A DNA stretch of 64,000 nucleotides. Origin: Mytilus californianus (taxonomy: Eukaryota; Mollusca; Bivalvia; Mytilida; Mytilidae). The stretch lies in NCBI RefSeq assembly GCF_021869535.1, contig NW_026262659.1:11958321-12022320 (forward strand). Reading direction: 5' to 3'. Every line of letters begins with the position of its first letter. The stretch's first letter is position 1. Shown here one piece after another: positions 54,824 through 64,000 of this stretch. The notes under the pieces are model-generated. The model was not told where the DNA came from, did no database searches, and saw nothing but the letters and a program-made list of their open reading frames with translations. The position numbers and the translations under genes are program-made.

Positions 54824-56569
54824 TGTAAAGTGTTTTTTTTACAGATTTAGTGAAATATTTGTGATGGACTACAGATTTTATGTACATAGCTCTTCACATT
54901 TCACATACATCAAACAGGCCATTTAACCAGGGACATAAATACAAATATTCTGCACATTTTTTCTGTGATAATCTACTTTTCTCTAGATTCCGAGTTCACA
55001 AATGGTTAATTAAATTTGATTTAAGCATAGAAACACAAATATCAGGAACATAAAAAGCTGTCAGATAGAAAGTCAGCATGGCTCTTAGGCATAAAATGGA
55101 AACTGCTTTAAAATGCTTATTTTAGACGTATAATGCCAAAATGCTTATTTTAACAGAATTTCTGTCAAACAAAGATGTAAATCCTTTACTTTTATTGAGT
55201 TTGACAAATCGAAACCAGCAAACCATTCAGGAAAGTTGCCAAAGTACAGAATCTACATTTACGGAATTCATCTCTTAGGCCCGAGAACACAGTTATTTCG
55301 TAGTGCATTTCTTTTAGACAGTAAATTCAAATTAAAAAAATCGCACCTGCTCTATCTCAAAAAGATTTTTACAGTGTAGTGTACTACTATTGATACAAAT
55401 AATATCAAAATTATAGAAACTTCTACCAGCTCTAACTCAAAATATTGACAATTCTGTGTTAAGGGGGGCTAAAATTCAGTTTGACAGCTTCAGACATTCT
55501 AATTTTTGACCTTTTTTAACTGGACCAAATCACTACTTAACATAAAGATTCAGCACCCAAATTTTTTTAACATGTAATTTCATCCCCTTACTTAATATTT
55601 CATGCATAAAATATCAAGAAATAAATTGGGAAAGTGTATCAAAAAAAAATGCAAGTTATACACTGTTCACACTAGGGACTATATTTGTAGACAACGAAAA
55701 CCAAAGGACGATAACTGTGTCCTTGGACCTAATAGGATAGAAAGACTTGACCAATTTTAATAAAACTTTGCATGACCTAAGCTTAGGCAATTATAAGATA
55801 GTTGGCCAAGTTTCATGGCCATAGGATATATATTATAGAAACTAGGGCCATTTTAATATTGAAATTTGGATGTTTATTTTTGACGTTTAAATCCAATATT
55901 TTCAACTGTCAAGATTTTGGCCTAAAAAATTTAAATATTGCAAAAATTTGCTTTTTAAATACTCTTGAATTTAATATAATAAGTATTTAAAGCAACGGAA
56001 CACTCATTTGATTTATCAGATTTATTTCAGTTATTCAAAAGTCAAATTTATATGAGCCTGTGCCTGAAAATAGAGATTTTCGAATTAAGGGAAGCCTTAC
56101 ATAAACATGCATTTTTTTCAACCAATTTGAAGTTTTTGAAGTTTTTTAACCATACATTATTCTTCCATATATATTAAATGTACTTTAAATGTAAAGAAAA
56201 GTTACAAAAAGCATACCACATGAGTATAAAATGGTCTTAGGCCATGTAAGACTGAGAATTATTTAGAGTCGATTTAGGCCGTAGCCCATATTTACATATA
56301 AAAATGCACACAGAGGCTATAAGAAATTGAAATTTGTTACTTTTTGCTCATTTCTATGCTAAGATGTCATGATACAAGAAGTCTAATTGCAAAAGGACTC
56401 TTGAATTCAACTTTTTTTTGCAGACAGTATGGTTTGATGACCAGTTTTTCACTTTTCAATGGAAAACTTGCATGTAGTTTTAGTCTCATTTGGCATATAT
56501 TTGAACCACTTACTATCCTAAAGAAGAAAATAATGGTAGCATATGAAATGAATAGGGTGTACTGATCAT
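54824..56569. repeat. Unit 34, long (1,746 bp)
   Basis: Module at 55278-55729. Private A for C at 55126; A for T at 56532 shared with unit 15. Confidence 0.95.
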
Positions 56570-58315
56570 TGTAAAGTGTTTTTTTTACAGATTTAGTGAA
56601 ATATTTGTGATGGACTACAGATTTTATGTACATAGCTCTTCACATTTCACATACATCAAACAGGCCATTTAACCAGGGACATAAATACAAATATTCTGCA
56701 CATTTTTTCTGTGATAATCTACTTTTCTCTAGATTCCGAGTTCACAAATGGTTAATTAAATTTGATTTAAGCATAGAAACACAAATATCAGGAACATAAA
56801 AAGCTGTCAGATAGAAAGTCAGCATGGCTCTTAGGCATAAAATGGAAACTGCTTTAAAATGCTTATTTTAGCCGTATAATGCCAAAATGCTTATTTTAAC
56901 AGAATTTCTGTCAAACAAAGATGTAAATCCTTTACTTTTATTGAGTTTGACAAATCGAAACCAGCAAACCATTCAGGAAAGTTGCCAAAGTACAGAATCT
57001 ACATTTACGGAATTCATCTCTTAGGCCCGAGAACACAGTTATTTCGTAGTGCATTTCTTTTAGACAGTAAATTCAAATTAAAAAAATCGCACCTGCTCTA
57101 TCTCAAAAAGATTTTTACAGTGTAGTGTACTACTATTGATACAAATAATATCAAAATTATAGAAACTTCTACCAGCTCTAACTCAAAATATTGACAATTC
57201 TGTGTTAAGGGGGGCTAAAATTCAGTTTGACAGCTTCAGACATTCTGATTTTTGACCTTTTTTAACTGGACCAAATCACTACTTAACATAAAGATTCAGC
57301 ACCCAAATTTTTTTAACATGTAATTTCATCCCCTTACTTAATATTTCATGCATAAAATATCAAGAAATAAATTGGGAAAGTGTATCAAAAAAAAATGCAA
57401 GTTATACACTGTTCACACTAGGGACTATATTTGTAGACAACGAAAACCAAAGGACGATAACTGTGTCCTTGGACCTAATAGGATAGAAAGACTTGACCAA
57501 TTTTAATAAAACTTTGCATGACCTAAGCTTAGGCAATTATAAGATAGTTGGCCAAGTTTCATGGCCATAGGATATATATTATAGAAACTAGGGCCATTTT
57601 AATATTGAAATTTGGATGTTTATTTTTGACGTTTAAATCCAATATTTTCAACTGTCAAGATTTTGGCCTAAAAAATTTAAATATTGCAAAAATTTGCTTT
57701 TTAAATACTCTTGAATTTAATATAATAAGTATTTAAAGCAACGGAACACTCATTTGATTTATCAGATTTATTTCAGTTATTCAAAAGTCAAATTTATATG
57801 AGCCTGTGCCTGAAAATAGAGATTTTCGAATTAAGGGAAGCCTTACATAAACATGCATTTTTTTCAACCAATTTGAAGTTTTTGAAGTTTTTTAACCATA
57901 CATTATTCTTCCATATATATTAAATGTACTTTAAATGTAAAGAAAAGTTACAAAAAGCATACCACATGAGTATAAAATGGTCTTAGGCCATGTAAGACTG
58001 AGAATTATTTAGAGTCGATTTAGGCCGTAGCCCATATTTACATATAAAAATGCACACAGAGGCTATAAGAAATTGAAATTTGTTACTTTTTGCTCATTTC
58101 TATGCTAAGATGTCATGATACAAGAAGTCTAATTGCAAAAGGACTCTTGAATTCAACTTTTTTTTGCAGACAGTATGGTTTGATGACCAGTTTTTCACTT
58201 TTCAATGGAAAACTTGCATGTAGTTTTAGTCTCATTTGGCATATATTTGAACCACTTACTATCCTAAAGAAGAAAATTATGGTAGCATATGAAATGAATA
58301 GGGTGTACTGATCAT
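56570..58315. repeat. Unit 35, long (1,746 bp)
   Basis: Module at 57024-57475. Private G for A at 57247, inside the module. Confidence 0.95.
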
Positions 58316-59604
58316 TGTAAAGTGTTTTTTTTACAGATTTAGTGAAATATTTGTGATGGACTACAGATTTTATGTACATAGCTCTTCACATTTCACATAC
58401 ATCAAACAGGCCATTTAACCAGGGACATAAATACAAATATTCTGCACATTTTTTCTGTGATAATCTACTTTTCTCTAGATTCCGAGTTCACAAATGGTTA
58501 ATTAAATTTGATTTAAGCATAGAAACACAAATATCAGGAACATAAAAAGCTGTCAGATAGAAAGTCAGCATGGCTCTTAGGCATAAAATGGAAACTGCTT
58601 TAAAATGCTTATTTTAGCCGTATAATGCCAAAATGCTTATTTTAACAGAATTTCTGTCAAACAAAGATGTAAATCCTTTACTTTTATTGAGTTTGACAAA
58701 TCGAAACCAGCAAACCATTCAGGAAAGTTGCCAAAGTACAGAATCTACATTTACGGAATTCATCTAATAGGATAGAAAGACTTGACCAATTTTAATAAAA
58801 CTTTGCATGACCTAAGCTTAGGCAATTATAAGATAGTTGGCCAAGTTTCATGGCCATAGGATATATATTATAGAAACTAGGGCCATTTTAATATTGAAAT
58901 TTGGATGTTTATTTTTGACGTTTAAATCCAATATTTTCAACTGTCAAGATTTTGGCCTAAAAAATTTAAATATTGCAAAAATTTGCTTTTTAAATACTCT
59001 TGAATTTAATATAATAAGTATTTAAAGCAACGGAACACTCATTTGATTTATCAGATTTATTTCAGTTATTCAAAAGTCAAATTTATATGAGCCTGTGCCT
59101 GAAAATAGAGATTTTCGAATTAAGGGAAGCCTTACATAAACATGCATTTTTTTCAACCAATTTGAAGTTTTTGAAGTTTTTTAACCATACATTATTCTTC
59201 CATATATATTAAATGTACTTTAAATGTAAAGAAAAGTTACAAAAAGCATACCACATGAGTATAAAATGGTCTTAGGCCATGTAAGACTGAGAATTATTTA
59301 GAGTCGATTTAGGCCGTAGCCCATATTTACATATAAAAATGCACACAGAGGCTATAAGAAATTGAAATTTGTTACTTTTTGCTCATTTCTATGCTAAGAT
59401 GTCATGATACAAGAAGTCTAATTGCAAAAGGACTCTTGAATTCAACTTTTTTTTGCAGACAGTATGGTTTGATGACCAGTTTTTCACTTTTCAATGGAAA
59501 ACTTGCATGTAGTTTTAGTCTCATTTGGCATATATTTGAACCACTTACTATCCTAAAGAAGAAAATTATGGTAGCATATGAAATGAATAGGGTGTACTGA
59601 TCAT
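58316..59604. repeat. Unit 36, short type A (1,289 bp)
   Basis: Module missing; junction at 58765/58766. Counterpart of unit 17 at the constant 31,804-bp offset. Confidence 0.95.
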
Positions 59605-61350
59605 TGTAAAGTGTTTTTTTTACAGATTTAGTGAAATATTTGTGATGGACTACAGATTTTATGTACATAGCTCTTCACATTTCACATACATCAAACAGGC
59701 CATTTAACCAGGGACATAAATACAAATATTCTGCACATTTTTTCTGTGATAATCTACTTTTCTCTAGATTCCGAGTTCACAAATGGTTAATTAAATTTGA
59801 TTTAAGCATAGAAACACAAATATCAGGAACATAAAAAGCTGTCAGATAGAAAGTCAGCATGGCTCTTAGGCATAAAATGGAAACTGCTTTAAAATGCTTA
59901 TTTTAGCCGTATAATGCCAAAATGCTTATTTTAACAGAATTTCTGTCAAACAAAGATGTAAATCCTTTACTTTTATTGAGTTTGACAAATCGAAACCAGC
60001 AAACCATTCAGGAAAGTTGCCAAAGTACAGAATCTACATTTACGGAATTCATCTCTTAGGCCCGAGAACACAGTTATTTCGTAGTGCATTTCTTTTAGAC
60101 AGTAAATTCAAATTAAAAAAATCGCACCTGCTCTATCTCAAAAAGATTTTTACAGTGTAGTGTACTACTATTGATACAAATAATATCAAAATTATAGAAA
60201 CTTCTACCAGCTCTAACTCAAAATATTGACAATTCTGTGTTAAGGGGGGCTAAAATTCAGTTTGACAGCTTCAGACATTCTAATTTTTGACCTTTTTTAA
60301 CTGGACCAAATCACTACTTAACATAAAGATTCAGCACCCAAATTTTTTTAACATGTAATTTCATCCCCTTACTTAATATTTCATGCATAAAATATCAAGA
60401 AATAAATTGGGAAAGTGTATCAAAAAAAAATGCAAGTTATACACTGTTCACACTAGGGACTATATTTGTAGACAACGAAAACCAAAGGACGATAACTGTG
60501 TCCTTGGACCTAATAGGATAGAAAGACTTGACCAATTTTAATAAAACTTTGCATGACCTAAGCTTAGGCAATTATAAGATAGTTGGCCAAGTTTCATGGC
60601 CATAGGATATATATTATAGAAACTAGGGCCATTTTAATATTGAAATTTGGATGTTTATTTTTGACGTTTAAATCCAATATTTTCAACTGTCAAGATTTTG
60701 GCCTAAAAAATTTAAATATTGCAAAAATTTGCTTTTTAAATACTCTTGAATTTAATATAATAAGTATTTAAAGCAACGGAACACTCATTTGATTTATCAG
60801 ATTTATTTCAGTTATTCAAAAGTCAAATTTATATGAGCCTGTGCCTGAAAATAGAGATTTTCGAATTAAGGGAAGCCTTACATAAACATGCATTTTTTTC
60901 AACCAATTTGAAGTTTTTGAAGTTTTTTAACCATACATTATTCTTCCATATATATTAAATGTACTTTAAATGTAAAGAAAAGTTACAAAAAGCATACCAC
61001 ATGAGTATAAAATGGTCTTAGGCCATGTAAGACTGAGAATTATTTAGAGTCGATTTAGGCCGTAGCCCATATTTACATATAAAAATGCACACAGAGGCTA
61101 TAAGAAATTGAAATTTGTTACTTTTTGCTCATTTCTATGCTAAGATGTCATGATACAAGAAGTCTAATTGCAAAAGGACTCTTGAATTCAACTTTTTTTT
61201 GCAGACAGTATGGTTTGATGACCAGTTTTTCACTTTTCAATGGAAAACTTGCATGTAGTTTTAGTCTCATTTGGCATATATTTGAACCACTTACTATCCT
61301 AAAGAAGAAAATTATGGTAGCATATGAAATGAATAGGGTGTACTGATCAT
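59605..61350. repeat. Unit 37, long (1,746 bp)
   Basis: Standard unit. Module at 60059-60510. Confidence 0.95.
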
Positions 61351-63096
61351 TGTAAAGTGTTTTTTTTACAGATTTAGTGAAATATTTGTGATGGACTACA
61401 GATTTTATGTACATAGCTCTTCACATTTCACATACATCAAACAGGCCATTTAACCAGGGACATAAATACAAATATTCTGCACATTTTTTCTGTGATAATC
61501 TACTTTTCTCTAGATTCCGAGTTCACAAATGGTTAATTAAATTTGATTTAAGCATAGAAACACAAATATCAGGAACATAAAAAGCTGTCAGATAGAAAGT
61601 CAGCATGGCTCTTAGGCATAAAATGGAAACTGCTTTAAAATGCTTATTTTAGCCGTATAATGCCAAAATGCTTATTTTAACAGAATTTCTGTCAAACAAA
61701 GATGTAAATCCTTTACTTTTATTGAGTTTGACAAATCGAAACCAGCAAACCATTCAGGAAAGTTGCCAAAGTACAGAATCTACATTTACGGAATTCATCT
61801 CTTAGGCCCGAGAACACAGTTATTTCGTAGTGCATTTCTTTTAGACAGTAAATTCAAATTAAAAAAATCGCACCTGCTCTATCTCAAAAAGATTTTTACA
61901 GTGTAGTGTACTACTATTGATACAAATAATATCAAAATTATAGAAACTTCTACCAGCTCTAACTCAAAATATTGACAATTCTGTGTTAAGGGGGGCTAAA
62001 ATTCAGTTTGACAGCTTCAGACATTCTAATTTTTGACCTTTTTTAACTGGACCAAATCACTACTTAACATAAAGATTCAGCACCCAAATTTTTTTAACAT
62101 GTAATTTCATCCCCTTACTTAATATTTCATGCATAAAATATCAAGAAATAAATTGGGAAAGTGTATCAAAAAAAAATGCAAGTTATACACTGTTCACACT
62201 AGGGACTATATTTGTAGACAACGAAAACCAAAGGACGATAACTGTGTCCTTGGACCTAATAGGATAGAAAGACTTGACCAATTTTAATAAAACTTTGCAT
62301 GACCTAAGCTTAGGCAATTATAAGATAGTTGGCCAAGTTTCATGGCCATAGGATATATATTATAGAAACTAGGGCCATTTTAATATTGAAATTTGGATGT
62401 TTATTTTTGACGTTTAAATCCAATATTTTCAACTGTCAAGATTTTGGCCTAAAAAATTTAAATATTGCAAAAATTTGCTTTTTAAATACTCTTGAATTTA
62501 ATATAATAAGTATTTAAAGCAACGGAACACTCATTTGATTTATCAGATTTATTTCAGTTATTCAAAAGTCAAATTTATATGAGCCTGTGCCTGAAAATAG
62601 AGATTTTCGAATTAAGGGAAGCCTTACATAAACATGCATTTTTTTCAACCAATTTGAAGTTTTTGAAGTTTTTTAACCATACATTATTCTTCCATATATA
62701 TTAAATGTACTTTAAATGTAAAGAAAAGTTACAAAAAGCATACCACATGAGTATAAAATGGTCTTAGGCCATGTAAGACTGAGAATTATTTAGAGTCGAT
62801 TTAGGCCGTAGCCCATATTTACATATAAAAATGCACACAGAGGCTATAAGAAATTGAAATTTGTTACTTTTTGCTCATTTCTATGCTAAGATGTCATGAT
62901 ACAAGAAGTCTAATTGCAAAAGGACTCTTGAATTCAACTTTTTTTTGCAGACAGTATGGTTTGATGACCAGTTTTTCACTTTTCAATGGAAAACTTGCAT
63001 GTAGTTTTAGTCTCATTTGGCATATATTTGAACCACTTACTATCCTAAAGAAGAAAATTATGGTAGCATATGAAATGAATAGGGTGTACTGATCAT
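61351..63096. repeat. Unit 38, long (1,746 bp)
   Basis: Standard unit. Module at 61805-62256. Confidence 0.95.
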
Positions 63097-64000
63097 TGTA
63101 AAGTGTTTTTTTTTACAGATTTAGTGAAATATTTGTGATGGACTACAGATTTTATGTACATAGCTCTTCACATTTCACATACATCAAACAGGCCATTTAA
63201 CCAGGGACATAAATACAAATATTCTGCACATTTTTTCTGTGATAATCTACTTTTCTCTAGATTCCGAGTTCACAAATGGTTAATTAAATTTGATTTAAGC
63301 ATAGAAACACAAATATCAGGAACATAAAAAGCTGTCAGATAGAAAGTCAGCATGGCTCTTAGGCATAAAATGGAAACTGCTTTAAAATGCTTATTTTAGC
63401 CGTATAATGCCAAAATGCTTATTTTAACAGAATTTCTGTCAAACAAAGATGTAAATCCTTTACTTTTATTGAGTTTGACAAATCGAAACCAGCAAACCAT
63501 TCAGGAAAGTTGCCAAAGTACAGAATCTACATTTACGGAATTCATCTCTTAGGCCCGAGAACACAGTTATTTCGTAGTGCATTTCTTTTAGACAGTAAAT
63601 TCAAATTAAAACAATCGCACCTGCTCTATCTCAAAAAGATTTTTACAGTGTAGTGTACTACTATTGATACAAATAATATCAAAATTATAGAAACTTCTAC
63701 CAGCTCTAACTCAAAATATTGACAATTCTGTGTTAAGGGGGGCTAAAATTCAGTTTGACAGCTTCAGACATTCTAATTTTTGACCTTTTTTAACTGGACC
63801 AAATCACTACTTAACATAAAGATTCAGCACCCAAATTTTTTTAACATGTAATTTCATCCCCTTACTTAATATTTCATGCATAAAATATCAAGAAATAAAT
63901 TGGGAAAGTGTATCAAAAAAAAATGCAAGTTATACACTGTTCACACTAGGGACTATATTTGTAGACAACGAAAACCAAAGGACGATAACTGTGTCCTTGG
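63097..64000. repeat. Unit 39, partial (cut by the window end), T9 run
   Basis: The T run near 63106-63114 is nine long, as in unit 8. Module begins at 63552 and is cut about three bases before its right end. Private C for A at 63612 interrupts the A7 run. Confidence 0.95.

Larger units (their letters stand above)
47003..59604. repeat. Duplicated multi-unit block, copy 2 (units 29-36)
   Basis: This matches copy 1 with a constant 31,804-bp offset over the firm core, about 52.2-58.8 kb. Changes seen only here are T at 52260, C at 53522 (destroys an EcoRI site), A at 55126 and G at 57247 in the core, and A at 47725 and T at 48464 further left. Copy 2 lacks the short unit 10 and the 11-bp deletion of unit 9, and is followed by one short unit where copy 1 is followed by two. 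Confidence 0.75.
1..64000. repeat. Tandem satellite/macrosatellite array, 1,746-bp unit, 39 units
   Basis: The sequence returns to the same text every 1,746 bp from base 1 to the last base, always in the same orientation. Unit lengths seen are 1,746 (standard), 1,747 and 1,736 (one-base homopolymer changes, the latter with the 11-bp deletion), 1,735 (11-bp deletion), 1,289 (457-bp deletion) and 1,278 (both deletions). No unrelated insertion interrupts the array and no flanking unique DNA is visible. I see no tRNA, rRNA, CRISPR, operon-like arrangement, or coding region longer than 88 codons. The array must be larger than 64 kb. Long unit size, AT-richness and near identity fit a eukaryotic satellite kept uniform by unequal crossing-over or gene conversion. 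Its biological role cannot be read from the sequence. Confidence 0.98.

Noticed and set aside
1-64000. CRISPR array or bacterial repeat system
   Set aside because: Repeats are 1.3-1.75 kb without unique spacers, and no cas-like or other coding genes are present.

Overview
The whole 64 kb window is one head-to-tail tandem repeat array with no recognisable gene. The full-length unit is 1,746 bp and AT-rich. Reading from base 1, I count 38 complete units and one partial unit, all in the same orientation. The array runs off both ends of the window, so neither boundary with unique DNA is visible. By eye there are only about 20 single-base differences in 64 kb, plus a few homopolymer length changes and two recurrent length polymorphisms. 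Units are therefore nearly identical and must have been amplified or homogenised recently.

Kind of organism: a multi-kilobase, AT-rich, non-coding array of this size points to a eukaryotic nuclear satellite or macrosatellite. The general texture of the unit (phrases such as AAAGGACGATAACTGTGTCC and TTGGCCAAGTTTCATGGCC) reminds me of dispersed non-coding repeats in bivalve molluscs. That is recollection and inference with low confidence, not a database result.

Unit structure (coordinates of unit 1): 1-451 is a left arm with two small AT-rich hairpins in direct repeat (286-329). Positions 452-909 are a self-contained module bounded by 22-bp imperfect terminal inverted repeats (19/22 matches), with a TA dinucleotide just inside each outer end. 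This is the architecture of a small non-autonomous DNA transposon (MITE), probably Tc1/mariner-like if TA is the target duplication. Positions 910-1746 are a right arm with the only HindIII site (inside the 12-bp palindrome 953-964), several short hairpins, and an 11-bp indel between two ATTTAG repeats (1438-1454).

Unit variants: 32 units carry the transposon-like module (the last is cut by the window end). Seven (units 6, 10, 13, 17, 18, 32, 36) lack exactly 457 bp that nearly coincide with it. Two different junction sequences give the same deletion size, and both fall within one imperfect 8-bp direct repeat, CTCTTAGG / CTAATAGG. Five units (3, 4, 6, 8, 9), all in the first 15.2 kb, also lack the 11 bp.

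Layout: 1-15.2 kb is the structurally most mixed part. Units 13-17 (about 20-28 kb) and 32-36 (about 52-60 kb) share rare variants at one constant offset of 31,804 bp, marking a duplicated block. Units 19-31 (29.1-51.8 kb) are an uninterrupted run of 13 long units. Open reading frames recur once per unit, are at most 88 codons, and are not convincing genes.
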